Below, in pieces: positions 8,374 through 17,605 of a DNA stretch of 64,000 bases. This DNA comes from Candidatus Avelusimicrobium intestinale (lineage in GTDB: Bacteria; Elusimicrobiota; Elusimicrobia; Elusimicrobiales; Elusimicrobiaceae), in NCBI GenBank assembly GCA_902765225.1, contig CACWYV010000006.1, forward strand, positions 32,403-96,402, read 5' to 3'. The position numbers and the translations under genes were made by a program. The first letter of the stretch is position 1; each line of letters begins with the position of its first letter. The notes under the pieces were generated by a model that saw only the letters and a program-made list of their open reading frames with translations, was not told the origin of the DNA and did not search any database.

Positions 8374-9171
8374 ATGCACCCTGTATTTTTAAAAATCGGT
8401 TCATTTGAACTGGCCAGTTACGGACTGATGACTGCGTTGGGTTATGCGGTGGCCTCGTGGTATTTACTACGTTATTTGCGTAAAACCGGGATGGATAGGG
8501 ACACTTTTTGGAATTTGATTTTTATTACTTTTGTCAGCGCGGTTATCGGTTCCAAACTGCTATACATATTGGTTTCTTGGGAACAATTAGACCCGGCTTC
8601 CGTAGCTGATAAGATTGTTTATTTTATCCGCAATTTTCGCTACGGATTTGTATTTTATGGCGGGCTGATAACCGCTGTCATCACGTTGGCCGTTTATCTT
8701 AAAATAAAACACCTTCCGCTCGTCCGTACGGCCGACTTTATGATTGTGGGGTTACCTTTGGGGCATGCTTTCGGACGTGTGGGATGTTTTTTGGCGGGTT
8801 GCTGCCATGGCAAACCGACTGACCTGCCCTGGGGCGTTGTATTTACCGATCCGCATGCCATGGTATCGCCGGAATTATTGGGCGTTCCGGTTCACCCCAC
8901 CCAACTCTATGAAGCAGCCGGAAACTTATTGATTTTTCTCTTTTTACATTTCCTTTCCCGCAAACCGCACCGCGGAGGGCTCGTTGTACTGGCTTATGTA
9001 ACGTGTTATAGTTTCATGCGTTTTGTCATTGAATTTTTCCGCGGGGATTACCGCGGTGAATATATTTTAGGGCTTTCCCCCTCCCAGTTAATTGCCTTGG
9101 CGATAGCCGTCATGGCGGCCATGGGCTGGAATGTACTGGCCCGCTTGGAGCGCGATACATATGCCCGCTAA
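8374..9171 (+). CDS. lgt: Prolipoprotein diacylglyceryl transferase Lgt
   Basis: This inner-membrane enzyme moves diacylglyceryl from phosphatidylglycerol to the lipobox cysteine, the first step of lipoprotein maturation. The 265 residues form about seven membrane segments. The family signature GHAFGRVGCFLAGCCHG (about 130-146) carries the essential Arg, and HPTQLYE follows near 185. It would serve the many lipoproteins in this window. It abuts the MBL gene and overlaps rluD by 11 bases. Confidence 0.96.
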   Translation: MHPVFLKIGSFELASYGLMTALGYAVASWYLLRYLRKTGMDRDTFWNLIFITFVSAVIGSKLLYILVSWEQLDPASVADKIVYFIRNFRYGFVFYGGLITAVITLAVYLKIKHLPLVRTADFMIVGLPLGHAFGRVGCFLAGCCHGKPTDLPWGVVFTDPHAMVSPELLGVPVHPTQLYEAAGNLLIFLFLHFLSRKPHRGGLVVLAYVTCYSFMRFVIEFFRGDYRGEYILGLSPSQLIALAIAVMAAMGWNVLARLERDTYAR

Positions 9172-10066
9172 AAAGACAATCGTTTTTGACGGATATTCCA
9201 AACGCTTGGACGTATTTGTAGCAGATGAATTGGAAAATCTGTCTCGTTCGCTTGTGCAAAAACTGATTAAAGAAGGACACGTAACCGTTAACGGCAAATG
9301 CGTAAAACCTTCCTGGCCGTTAACAACGGGCGACAAAGTGGAAATTTCTCTGCCGCAAGCCCATAGCCAAACCAAACTGGCTGACTTACTCCTACATGAC
9401 GATAAAGACTTTCTGGTAGTCATCAAGCCGGCCGGGTTACTGGTACATCCGCAAAGCCCCGTGTGGGAAGAGCACCCGGAAGCGGTATTTTCTGCGGATG
9501 AAACCCTTGTATCCGTCTTACTCGCCGCGCCGCCGAAAGGTTTTGTGAAAGACATGCCGCGGGCCGGACTTGTTCATCGGCTGGACCGTGAAACGAGCGG
9601 TGTTATGATTATAGCTAAAACGCCGCAATTCCAGGCCGAAATGGTGGCTCTGTTTGCCAACCGGCAAGTCCACAAAACATACCATGCTATTGCCTGTGGC
9701 GAAATACCCGATGACACCGGAACTATCGACGTACCCATCGGCCGGGTAGCGGGCGGCAAAATAAAAGCGTCCGACGTCGGACGGGAAGCCATCACCGATT
9801 ACAAAGTTTTAGAACGCAAAAACGGATTTACCTATGTAGAACTTTATCCCCGCACGGGCCGCACCAATCAGTTGCGGGTACATTTAAATTGGCTGGGATA
9901 TCCCGTCCTGGGGGATTGGTTATACCGCGGGGCAACGGCGCAGCGACTGATGTTGCACGCCCGGCGCATTGAATTTATCCACCCGCTAACAGGGAAAAAG
10001 TGCGATTTTGAAGCCCCGGTTCCGACAGATTTTTTGGAAGCGTGGGAACGGGTAACCCGTCCCTAA
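9161..10066 (+). CDS. rluD: RluD-family 23S rRNA pseudouridine synthase
   Basis: This converts uridines to pseudouridine in 23S rRNA, at the 1911/1915/1917 region if truly RluD. I use the ATG at 9161, which has GGAG nine bases upstream, rather than the one at 9131. An N-terminal S4 RNA-binding domain (about 14-60) precedes the catalytic domain with HRLDRETSGVMI (Asp142 catalytic) and the RTNQLRVH block. At 301 residues the size is normal. It is the last gene of the operon. RluC is an alternative within the same family. Confidence 0.9.
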   Translation: MPAKKTIVFDGYSKRLDVFVADELENLSRSLVQKLIKEGHVTVNGKCVKPSWPLTTGDKVEISLPQAHSQTKLADLLLHDDKDFLVVIKPAGLLVHPQSPVWEEHPEAVFSADETLVSVLLAAPPKGFVKDMPRAGLVHRLDRETSGVMIIAKTPQFQAEMVALFANRQVHKTYHAIACGEIPDDTGTIDVPIGRVAGGKIKASDVGREAITDYKVLERKNGFTYVELYPRTGRTNQLRVHLNWLGYPVLGDWLYRGATAQRLMLHARRIEFIHPLTGKKCDFEAPVPTDFLEAWERVTRP

Positions 10067-10119
10067 ACTTCCCGTAACCGCTTGTGTGAAAACCCCCACA
10101 CAAGAGATACAGAAAAAGG

Positions 10120-10125
10120 TAGAAT
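10120..10125 (+). promoter_or_regulatory. -10 box of the OmpA-family lipoprotein gene
   Basis: GGTAGAATATAGGG lies about 40 bases before the ATG. An AAGGAGC ribosome site follows at about 10150-10156. An 8-bp hairpin CTTGTGTG/CACACAAG (10081-10104), without a T run, precedes it after rluD. Confidence 0.45.
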
Positions 10126-10164
10126 ATAGGGGTCTTTTAAATTAAATACAAGGAGCATGATGGT

Positions 10165-10800
10165 ATGAAAAAATTAGTTTTACTGACTGCGGCCGTTTCT
10201 TTGTTAGCGGGCGCATGCACCACCCCCGGTAAACGGACCGCTTGGGGTGCCGCCGGCGGTGCGGCCGTAGGAGCCGTGGCCGGAGCCGTAATCGCCCACA
10301 ATACGGGCGGACGGAGCGAAAAAGGGGCCTTGATCGGTGCGTTGGCCGGAGCTGGCACAGGCGGGCTCTTGGGCAACTACTACGATAAACAAGCCAAAGA
10401 ATTGGCCGCCATTGCCGACGTTATCAAATCCGAAAACGGCATTCAAGTCATCTTGAAAAATGACATCTTGTTTGCCACCAACAGTTCTGAATTGTCGGAA
10501 CAATCCGCCCAAACGCTCAATGACTTAACCCGCGTTTTGAAAAAATATCCCAAAAACCGCATCGTGGTAGAAGGATATACGGATTCCACCGGTTCGGACG
10601 CTATCAACAACCCGTTGTCTACCGCGCGGGCCAAAGCCGTGTACGATTATCTTTTGGGTAAAGGGTTGAAAACCTTAAGCTTGACGTACATCGGTTACGG
10701 TTCTTCCAACCCGGTAGCCAGCAATAAAACCGCGGAAGGACGCGCCCAAAACCGCCGCGTTGTGTTGCAAATCACCGCGAACGAAAAAGACTTACAATAA
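10165..10800 (+). CDS. OmpA/Pal-family lipoprotein with glycine-zipper region
   Basis: This is a 211-residue outer-membrane lipoprotein. The signal peptide ends LLAGAC (Cys18). Residues about 26-70 are a glycine-zipper, membrane-active segment (GAAGGAAVGAVAGAV repeated). Residues about 95-205 are an OmpA C-terminal domain that binds peptidoglycan, with VEGYTDSTGSDAINNPLSTARA and QNRRV. The layout matches YiaD/Pal-like proteins that tie the outer membrane to the wall. It has its own promoter and terminator, so it is probably monocistronic. Confidence 0.9.
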   Translation: MKKLVLLTAAVSLLAGACTTPGKRTAWGAAGGAAVGAVAGAVIAHNTGGRSEKGALIGALAGAGTGGLLGNYYDKQAKELAAIADVIKSENGIQVILKNDILFATNSSELSEQSAQTLNDLTRVLKKYPKNRIVVEGYTDSTGSDAINNPLSTARAKAVYDYLLGKGLKTLSLTYIGYGSSNPVASNKTAEGRAQNRRVVLQITANEKDLQ

Positions 10801-10814
10801 GTTTTGGAATATGC

Positions 10815-10846
10815 AAAAAGCCGGGGTCAACAACCCCGGCTTTTTT
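10815..10846 (+). terminator. Rho-independent terminator after the OmpA-family lipoprotein
   Basis: AAAAAGCCGGGG (10815-10826) pairs perfectly with CCCCGGCTTTTT (10834-10845), with a 7-nt loop and a T run. Confidence 0.95.
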
Positions 10847-10894
10847 GTGGAAAACGAAACTTTAAAACCAGTAGAAAAAACCCCTCAAATTTGT

Positions 10895-10900
10895 TATAGT
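10895..10900 (+). promoter_or_regulatory. -10 box of the SirB1-like gene, leaderless start
   Basis: TATAGT is followed by exactly six bases and then ATG at 10907. No ribosome-binding site fits in between. Confidence 0.55.
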
Positions 10901-10906
10901 ACAGGT

Positions 10907-11743
10907 ATGGAAAACAGCCGCTTGGAAGCCCTGTTTAAATTACTTACAACCGAAGACGTTGCCCACCGTCCGCTACTGCGCGGAGAGGTAGCGGCAGCAT
11001 TGCGCGAAAATCCTTCGGGTGTGCGGACGGCTTTGGCCGAACAATTCCCCGGCAAAACCCCTAAACCTGTTTTACACATCCTGGAAGAAATCTTTTGGGA
11101 AAATATCACCAACGGCTTGGCCCGTTTTTCCGCGAAAATTAACCCGGATTTAGAAGAAGGCTTAGCTCTGCTTTCCCAATTTACCGACCCTTCCGTTACC
11201 TTGCCCGAATTATCTGCCCAACTGGACGATTTGGCACGAGCCGTGCGTCCGGCCCTTGTCAATGCCGTGGGCTACACGGCTGTAGCGCAGGTACTGGGGA
11301 AATACCTATTTGGTACACTACAATTTGTTACCCGTCCGGCCCGGTTGGACTTGGCAGAAGTATCCTTTTCACAAGTACTGCAACGGCGGCGAGGTTCCTG
11401 CTTATGCATGGCGTGCTTGTATGTAGTTATTGCGACACGCTACGGGTTGGATATCAACGTGGTAGACGTGGCAGGACGCATTTTGGTGCATTTGCAAGAA
11501 CCGGAAACGGCCCAATCTTTGCTGATAGACCCACTGGATAACGGAAAAATTCTGTCTGAAGCGGATTGCCGCCAATACGTAGCGGCACGGCAGCTCGCGT
11601 GGGATCCTGCTTTTCTCACGCCGATGACCTCCCGCCAAATTGTGCGGCGGTTGCTGGCCAATATGATTTTTGTATTAAACCAAACACACGACGAACGACG
11701 CTTGACACAAGTTCGCCGGTATTTGGAAATTGTAAAAAATTAA
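10907..11743 (+). CDS. SirB1-like transglutaminase-fold protein
   Basis: This is a 278-residue protein resembling the SirB1/transglutaminase-like family. The recognisable block is VLQRRRGSCLCMACLYVVIATRYG, where the family usually has LxxRRGxPxxLS, followed by DVAGRILVHL, SLLIDPLDNGKILSEADCRQ and a helical tail. The residues before about 110 are helical. In this family the fold is kept while catalysis is often unproven. Here two cysteines sit in the motif. The gene starts at 10907 with a leaderless-type promoter, and nfeD follows after 14 bases. Confidence 0.75.
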   Translation: MENSRLEALFKLLTTEDVAHRPLLRGEVAAALRENPSGVRTALAEQFPGKTPKPVLHILEEIFWENITNGLARFSAKINPDLEEGLALLSQFTDPSVTLPELSAQLDDLARAVRPALVNAVGYTAVAQVLGKYLFGTLQFVTRPARLDLAEVSFSQVLQRRRGSCLCMACLYVVIATRYGLDINVVDVAGRILVHLQEPETAQSLLIDPLDNGKILSEADCRQYVAARQLAWDPAFLTPMTSRQIVRRLLANMIFVLNQTHDERRLTQVRRYLEIVKN

Positions 11744-11757
11744 AATAAGGAGATTAT

Positions 11758-12198
11758 ATGTCTGCATACGTGTATTTGATTATTGCTACCGGATGTTTTA
11801 TCGGGGAATTATTTACGATGGAATTTTCGCTCTCGTGTTTGGGAGTGGGTTTGTTGGTAGCAGCCTTGTGTTCCGCACTGGGATTTGGCTTATGGGTACA
11901 AGTCATTTGCTTTTGTGTGGCTTCCACCTTATGCTGGCTGAATATCCGTCCGTTGTTATTACGCTATTTGGATAGATTTACTAAACACGTCAATACGCCG
12001 GCCGAAGACGTCATCGGCAAAGAGGCCGTTGTGGAGACAGCCATTGACCCCGTCAAACAAACGGGCCGCGTAAAAGTGTTGGGCGAAAGTTGGAAAGCCA
12101 CCGCCGCCACCCCCCTCAAAGTGGGCGAAAAATGTGTGGTAGAAAAACTGGACGGCGTAACGCTTACCGTCCGTCCCAACAAAGAGGAAGCCAAATAA
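11758..12198 (+). CDS. NfeD-family membrane protein
   Basis: This is a 146-residue short NfeD-type protein. Two or three membrane segments (about 5-75) are followed by a C-terminal OB-fold domain (about 85-140, VIGKEAVVETAID, GRVKVLGESWKA). These proteins are almost always paired with SPFH/stomatin proteins and are thought to work with them in membrane microdomains, as here with the gene at 12331. An AAGGAG ribosome site precedes the ATG. Confidence 0.88.
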   Translation: MSAYVYLIIATGCFIGELFTMEFSLSCLGVGLLVAALCSALGFGLWVQVICFCVASTLCWLNIRPLLLRYLDRFTKHVNTPAEDVIGKEAVVETAIDPVKQTGRVKVLGESWKATAATPLKVGEKCVVEKLDGVTLTVRPNKEEAK

Positions 12199-12330
12199 AT
12201 GGTGGGTGTGGCTGTATTATTTTGGTGGGTAATTATATCCATATTTATAGCCAACCGGAAGACAACCCTCGCTAATAATTGTAAAAACAATTTTGTTAGT
12301 TCGTACCAAATAAATTAAAAGGAGAAATAT

Positions 12331-13341
12331 ATGGGACTTGGAATTGGAGCAATTGTTGTTTTTGCCTTCTTCGTCATTGTGCTGGTAGCTAAGGGATTGA
12401 TTGTAGTCAAACAAGCACAAGTGGTAATTGTTGAAAACTTCGGGAAATATTCGCGCACGCTCACACCGGGCTTGCACGTAATTATCCCCATTATGGAAAA
12501 AGCGCACGAAATGGAATGGCGTAACAGCCGGGAATATATGGACGGTGCCGGACGTACCCGCGTTGTTCCGTTTATTGAAATGCGCGACACCATTGATATG
12601 CGTGAAACGGTATACGATTTCCCGCGCCAGAACGTAATCACGAAAGATAACGTAGGCATTGAAATCAACGCCTTGTTGTATTTCCAAATTACCGACCCGC
12701 TCAAAGCCGCGTACAAAGTAGAATCGTTGCCGACGGCTATTGAAAAACTGACGCAAACCACGTTGCGTAACATCATCGGTGAAATGGACCTGGACCAAAC
12801 CTTAACCTCGCGCGAAATCATCAACAGCAAACTGCAGGTGATTTTGGATGACGCTTCCAATAAATGGGGTGTGAAAGTAAACCGGGTAGAATTACAGGAT
12901 ATTATTCCGCCGGCCGCCATCCGCGAAGCCATGGAAAAACAGATGAAAGCCGAACGTGACCGCCGCGCCATGGTAACGGAAGCCGAAGGTACCAAAACGG
13001 CCCAAATCTTAAAGGCCGAAGCCATCCGGGAATCGGAAATTAAAAAAGCCGAAGGTATGAAACAAGCCGCTATTTTGGATGCGGAAGGACAAGCCGAAGC
13101 CAAAATTAAAGTGGCCCAAGCGGAAGCCGAATCTGTTAAGATCGTAGCCAACACCGTGGCGCAATCTTCTAATCCGGCCAGTTACATGATTTCGCTTAAA
13201 TACATTGAAGCGTTGCAGGCCATGACGGAAGGGAAAGATAATAAAATTATCTATATGCCTTACGAAGCCAGCAATGTGCTCGGTGCCGTAGCCGCCATTA
13301 AAGACTTAACCGGCGGAGCCGCAGCCGTACAACATAAATAG
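12331..13341 (+). CDS. SPFH/band-7 (stomatin, slipin-type) membrane protein
   Basis: This is a 336-residue membrane scaffold protein. It has an N-terminal anchor (about 5-24), a band-7 domain (about 25-200, with VENFGKYSRTLTPGLHVIIP and ITDPLKAAYKVES), a charged coiled coil rich in E-A-E-G-x-K repeats (about 205-275) and a C-terminal tail. With the upstream NfeD it forms the common nfeD-stomatin pair. AAGGAG precedes the ATG. Its C-terminal length and paraslipin-like coiled coil match the bacterial QmcA-type members. Confidence 0.92.
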   Translation: MGLGIGAIVVFAFFVIVLVAKGLIVVKQAQVVIVENFGKYSRTLTPGLHVIIPIMEKAHEMEWRNSREYMDGAGRTRVVPFIEMRDTIDMRETVYDFPRQNVITKDNVGIEINALLYFQITDPLKAAYKVESLPTAIEKLTQTTLRNIIGEMDLDQTLTSREIINSKLQVILDDASNKWGVKVNRVELQDIIPPAAIREAMEKQMKAERDRRAMVTEAEGTKTAQILKAEAIRESEIKKAEGMKQAAILDAEGQAEAKIKVAQAEAESVKIVANTVAQSSNPASYMISLKYIEALQAMTEGKDNKIIYMPYEASNVLGAVAAIKDLTGGAAAVQHK

Positions 13342-13356
13342 CAGTCAGTTTTTTAC

Positions 13357-13390
13357 AAAACACCCCCGCCTAACCAGGCGGGGGTGTTTT
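13357..13390 (+). terminator. Rho-independent terminator after the stomatin gene
   Basis: AAAACACCCCCGCCT (13357-13371) pairs perfectly over 15 bp with 13376-13390, with a 4-nt loop and a terminal TTTT. Confidence 0.92.
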
Positions 13391-13454
13391 AGTTTCTTAC
13401 GAAAACCCTGATTCCCGTAAATCAAAGCAAGCAAAAACCCTCAATTTAGGTGGT

Positions 13455-15665
13455 TTATTTTTCCGTAGAACGTGGGAGCAGCAATTGTTCAAATTCCTTC
13501 ACGGGTAACGGACGCGAGAAGTAATACCCCTGCGCCACATCACACCCAATACGCCGTAAAAACTCCGCCTGGTCGGCCGTTTCAACCCCTTCGGCCACGA
13601 CCGTAGCTCCAATGGATTTTATCATCTCCACCGCGCCTTGCACTACTTTACGGGCCGTTTCATTTTGTTCACTGCCGCTTAAAAATTCTTTATCCAATTT
13701 GATACTGTCAAACTGCAAACTCTTCAGCACATTGAGCGAAGAATACCCCGATCCGAAATCATCCATCGCCACCGAAAACCCTTTATTGTGTAACCCGCGC
13801 ACCACACTTTGTGCCAGTTCACGGTTATTCAAAATAACGGTTTCTGTTAGTTCCACTTCAATCAGCCGGTGCGGTACCTGGTGCTCATCCACCAGTTTAG
13901 ACATTTGCGGGATATAGCGCGAATCATTCAAATGTAGCCGTGAAAAATTGACGGACAGCGGCACTTGCTCTTTGCCTTCGTGATACCACTTAGCCAGCAA
14001 CTTGGCCGACTGGCTTAAAATGAACATATCCAGTTTTAAAATAAATCCGTTTTTCTCAAAGAGCGGGATAAAATCATCCGGTCGCACGAGCCCGCGGTCC
14101 GGCTGGTACCACCGCACCAACACTTCCGCTCCCTCCATACGCCCCGATTGAAAACCGATTTTCGGTTGTAACATCAGTGCAAAAGAACCGTCCGCCAGTG
14201 CCTGTTCCATCATACCTTCCAGTTGGCGTTCGCGTAAAATACGGTGGCGGTCTTTTTCGTCGTAAAACTGCACTTCTTTAGCGGAAGAACGTTTGGCATT
14301 TTCCAACGCCAGGCGCGCACGGTCTAAGGCAATATAAAACGGAACGGGTTCCGCCAGTTCATACACGCCGAACACGCTATTAACCATCATAAAAGTTTCC
14401 GCCGCCGTGCAATCGCGCCGGACCAAAGTAATCAAGTGGTTCAGCCGCGCGCGCAAATCCTTGCGGTCGTTAAATGACAATAACAACACAAAATTATCCG
14501 CCGCACTGCGGCATACGTGCTCGCCGGAAGTGAGATTGGCCTGCAACACCAACGCTACGCGCTGCAAAATTTGGTTCCCGCGCTCGTAGCCGAGCATATC
14601 GTTAATCGCCTTGAATTTAAGAATATCAAAAATGGCCAGTGCCGCCGATTCTTTGACGCCGCGTACCCGGTCGGGGAATAATTGTATCATCCGGTTTAAA
14701 TTGTCCACGCCGGTCAAATTATCCACAAAGGCCGTCTTGAACAACTGATAATTACTATAAGCACGCAACCGGAACATATACAACACCAATAGCCCAAACA
14801 ATAAAACGATAAATGCAAACAGCATCAACGACACACCCGTCAAATGTTGGGCCTGCGCCTGAATAAAATCCGTTGACAAAATGGAAAGCAAATACCACCC
14901 GTTTACTTGCAAGGATACGCCATACAACAACTGACTGCGCCCCCCCAAGCGGTAGCGCATAAAAATCGGTTCGCCGTTTTTCACTTGTTCACGTAAGGCG
15001 GAAAAGGGGTATTCTTTGGAGAAATCCGCCCAGGAAAGCAACTCTAACATATTGGTGGAGGTCATTGTACGCCCGGCCGCCTGCAACTCCCCTGACGGAG
15101 AAATTACGTAAGAAATTCCACTCTCTCCCGCGGAAGGAAGCGTTAATAACGACTTATACCGCTCCGTCGGTACCAGCGCAAATAACACACCCACCGGTTT
15201 GAGACCGTCGTGTAAAGAAGCCGCTACCACTAGCACACTACGCCCGTTAGCGGGGTTGGTATAACGGGAAGAAAGATAGGTTTCTTCCTTCAGCGTTTCG
15301 GTTAAAATATGTTGCAGCCAGGTATTATCCAATTCTACCGAACGGGCCAACAAGACGTCTCCCGATAGGGGGATGATGCCTAAATTATCAAATTCGTTGT
15401 ATTTAACTTGTAAATTTAAAAACCGTTCCAACTGGTTGGTTTTGCGCCACGGATAATTATTCTGTACCGTAATGGCAATAGTATCTACGATGCGCTGATC
15501 TGCCTCCAACGCCCGGCGGAAACTCTCGGCCGTTTCGTTCCCGGCCGACACAATTTGTTCCACTGCATCCCGTTCCAACAAATTACCCACATAATGCCAA
15601 TACACCGCCACGCCGACGGTTAGTAACCCCCCCGCGGCCAGGAACAGTAAACATAATGTTAGCAA
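13455..15665 (-). CDS. Membrane sensor with degenerate GGDEF and intact EAL domain
   Basis: This is a cyclic-di-GMP signalling protein of about 736 residues. An N-terminal membrane segment, a periplasmic sensor of double-CACHE type (about 30-270) and a second membrane segment (about 275-300) lead to a GGDEF-like domain whose signature reads SAADNF. It is therefore unlikely to make c-di-GMP. The EAL domain keeps EVLVRW, NFSRLHL, ELTET, DDFGSGYSS and AEGVET, so phosphodiesterase activity is likely. The TTG at 15665 is the first standard start. An ATT at 15678-15680 has AGGGAG at the right distance and would add IKRIS before the membrane segment. The upstream gene ends at 15699, so the two are probably cotranscribed. 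Confidence 0.88.
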   Translation of the reverse strand: MLTLCLLFLAAGGLLTVGVAVYWHYVGNLLERDAVEQIVSAGNETAESFRRALEADQRIVDTIAITVQNNYPWRKTNQLERFLNLQVKYNEFDNLGIIPLSGDVLLARSVELDNTWLQHILTETLKEETYLSSRYTNPANGRSVLVVAASLHDGLKPVGVLFALVPTERYKSLLTLPSAGESGISYVISPSGELQAAGRTMTSTNMLELLSWADFSKEYPFSALREQVKNGEPIFMRYRLGGRSQLLYGVSLQVNGWYLLSILSTDFIQAQAQHLTGVSLMLFAFIVLLFGLLVLYMFRLRAYSNYQLFKTAFVDNLTGVDNLNRMIQLFPDRVRGVKESAALAIFDILKFKAINDMLGYERGNQILQRVALVLQANLTSGEHVCRSAADNFVLLLSFNDRKDLRARLNHLITLVRRDCTAAETFMMVNSVFGVYELAEPVPFYIALDRARLALENAKRSSAKEVQFYDEKDRHRILRERQLEGMMEQALADGSFALMLQPKIGFQSGRMEGAEVLVRWYQPDRGLVRPDDFIPLFEKNGFILKLDMFILSQSAKLLAKWYHEGKEQVPLSVNFSRLHLNDSRYIPQMSKLVDEHQVPHRLIEVELTETVILNNRELAQSVVRGLHNKGFSVAMDDFGSGYSSLNVLKSLQFDSIKLDKEFLSGSEQNETARKVVQGAVEMIKSIGATVVAEGVETADQAEFLRRIGCDVAQGYYFSRPLPVKEFEQLLLPRSTEK

Positions 15666-15698
15666 CGAAATGCGTTTAATAAGTCGCTCCCTTTTTGG

Positions 15699-16220
15699 TT
15701 AGGCCTTCGCTTCGGGCCGTGAACCAGTCTGCGTACGGAAAAACCCCAACGTCTGCTGGGAGTACGCAAAAAACGGATAAAAAGGATGATCCGTTTGGCG
15801 GACTTCCACTTCTTGAAATTCCGCATGAAACAACGCCTCTTTGGAAACGGCAAAAAGTCGCACCCACCCCGGTGCAGACGGCGGCGGCAACGGAGAACCC
15901 GCCGGAATTTTTTGCATGTGCGCCGTTAATTTACCGGCATATGCCAACATGTGAGCGGCTGCATTTTGCAATGCCCCGTTTCCATGCCCACCAATCATTC
16001 CACCCAGCCCGCTGGGACTATTGTTTTCCACATACAAACTGCTGTCTCCCAGTGAATTAGTGGCCAAAAACAAATGCTTAGTCTCTTTTCCGTCACTCAA
16101 GGCTATTTCCACCCCGGCAACGGAAATTTTATCCGCCCCCACTTCCACAACACCGCGGCGGTTTTCCAAATTACGTACATCCAACCAGAAATCCCGCATA
16201 TTTTTATAGGCCTGTTTCAT
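15699..16220 (-). CDS. Conserved-looking protein of unknown function
   Basis: I use the ATG at 16220, which has GGGGGAGCG before it. This is a 173-residue soluble protein with no signal peptide. It has a Gly/Asn-rich middle (GLGGMIGGHGNGALQNAAAH), a short Pro-rich turn (PAGSPLPPPSAPGW) and beta-strand-like flanks. I do not recognise a family. It lies just upstream of the EAL protein on the same strand. Its ribosome-site region (GGAGCGTTTTATG) is almost identical to that of deoB on the opposite strand. Confidence 0.65.
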   Translation of the reverse strand: MKQAYKNMRDFWLDVRNLENRRGVVEVGADKISVAGVEIALSDGKETKHLFLATNSLGDSSLYVENNSPSGLGGMIGGHGNGALQNAAAHMLAYAGKLTAHMQKIPAGSPLPPPSAPGWVRLFAVSKEALFHAEFQEVEVRQTDHPFYPFFAYSQQTLGFFRTQTGSRPEAKA

Positions 16221-16290
16221 AAAACGCTCCCCCGCATACAATGATACCATTTTCACCTTTTTTTTTCAGCCCCGGATTCACTTTTTGCGG

Positions 16291-16296
16291 TATAAT
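16291..16296 (+). promoter_or_regulatory. -10 box of deoB
   Basis: GCGGTATAATAAAAG is a perfect TATAAT. An AAAGGAGCG ribosome site follows and the ATG is at 16322, giving a normal short leader. Confidence 0.65.
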
Positions 16297-16321
16297 AAAA
16301 GAAAGGGAAAAGGAGCGTTTT

Positions 16322-17530
16322 ATGGAACACAAGGGACGGGCTATAATTTTAATGATGGATTCTTTTGGTATCGGCGGAGCGGAAGACGCCGCCAAATTTA
16401 ACGATGCAGGGGCCGATACGTTGGGCCACATTGTGGCCGCCCGGAAAAATTTGCAAATTCCCAATTTAGCCGCCCTGGGGTTATTAAAAGCCGCCGAGGC
16501 CTCTACCGGCAAGGCCGTATCCACCGGACCGATGCCCGCCCCGTCATTGAATCTCCCGTCTAAATACGGTTTTATGCGCGAAATCAGCCGCGGCAAGGAT
16601 ACGTCTTCGGGTCATTGGGAAATGGCTGGTTGTCCCGTAGATTTTGATTGGGGCTATTTTCCGCCCGAATATCCATCTTTTCCTCCGCAACTTATTCAAC
16701 AATTTTGCGAACGGGCAGAACTACCCGGTATTCTGGGTAATAAAGCGGCTTCCGGAACAGCCATTATTGAAGAACTGGGAAAAGAACACATCCAAACCGG
16801 GAAACCGATTTGTTACACATCGGCGGATAGCGTTTTTCAAATCGCCGCGCACGAAATTCACTTTGGTCTGGACCGGCTTTATCACGTATGTGAAATTGCG
16901 TTTGAATTGGTAAAACCGTATAATATTGCGCGGGTGATTGCGCGGCCGTTCATCGGCGAAAAACCGGGCGAATTCCAACGCACGAAAAACCGCCACGACT
17001 ATTCCGTTACGCCTCCGCACCCTACGATATTGGACGCCGTCAAAAATGCGGGCGGCCACGTGATTTCTATCGGCAAAATTAATGACATTTTTGCTAAGCA
17101 GGGTATTACAAAGGCTGTCAAGGCTTCCGGGTTGCAAGAACTGTGGGACACCACCTTGCAGGAAACAAAAAATGCCCCCGACTTTAGTATCGTTTTTACG
17201 AACTTTGTAGATTTTGATATGACTTGGGGGCATCGCCGGGATGTAGAAGGATATGCGCAAGGGCTGGAATATTTTGATACACGCCTGACGGAACTGACCG
17301 CCTGTTTGCGGGAAGACGATATTGTTTTTATCACGGCAGACCACGGCTGTGACCCGACGTATAAAGGAACCGACCACACCCGCGAACACGTACCGGTCCT
17401 CATGTTCGGCAAGCAAGTCAAACCGGCGTTTATCGGCGGGCGGGATACCTATGCCGATATCGGGCAAACAATAGCAGACTACTTTGGTTTAACTCCTTTA
17501 CGGGTCGGAAAAAGTTTTCTGGCAGAGTGA
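16322..17530 (+). CDS. deoB: Phosphopentomutase DeoB
   Basis: This interconverts (deoxy)ribose 1-phosphate and 5-phosphate in nucleoside salvage. The start at 16322 follows AAAGGAG and gives 402 residues, the usual size. The alkaline-phosphatase-fold metal sites are visible: [13 protein letters not shown] at the N-terminus, the DTLGH block, SVTPPHPT, and ADHGCDPT followed by [11 protein letters not shown] near the C-terminus. The gene is monocistronic between its own TATAAT and a strong terminator. Confidence 0.96.
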   Translation: MEHKGRAIILMMDSFGIGGAEDAAKFNDAGADTLGHIVAARKNLQIPNLAALGLLKAAEASTGKAVSTGPMPAPSLNLPSKYGFMREISRGKDTSSGHWEMAGCPVDFDWGYFPPEYPSFPPQLIQQFCERAELPGILGNKAASGTAIIEELGKEHIQTGKPICYTSADSVFQIAAHEIHFGLDRLYHVCEIAFELVKPYNIARVIARPFIGEKPGEFQRTKNRHDYSVTPPHPTILDAVKNAGGHVISIGKINDIFAKQGITKAVKASGLQELWDTTLQETKNAPDFSIVFTNFVDFDMTWGHRRDVEGYAQGLEYFDTRLTELTACLREDDIVFITADHGCDPTYKGTDHTREHVPVLMFGKQVKPAFIGGRDTYADIGQTIADYFGLTPLRVGKSFLAE

Positions 17531-17543
17531 CATGGTGATTTTC

Positions 17544-17581
17544 AAAAACCCGCCTTGTCTAAACGGACAGGGCGGGTTTTT
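17544..17581 (+). terminator. Rho-independent terminator after deoB
   Basis: There is a 16-bp perfect stem (17544-17559 with 17566-17581), a 6-nt loop and a closing TTTTT. It faces a minus-strand gene ending at 17606 and could act for both strands. Confidence 0.95.
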
Positions 17582-17605
17582 ATGCATTCACAACAAACCG
17601 GAAAA

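Noticed and set aside
9131..9160. Earlier in-frame ATG for rluD
   Set aside because: It lacks a ribosome site and would add ten residues that overlap lgt further. The ATG at 9161 has GGAG at the right distance.
12217..13154. Two long minus-strand open frames (193 and 279 codons) opposite the stomatin gene
   Set aside because: They are antisense shadows of a well-recognised SPFH gene with normal ribosome site and terminator.
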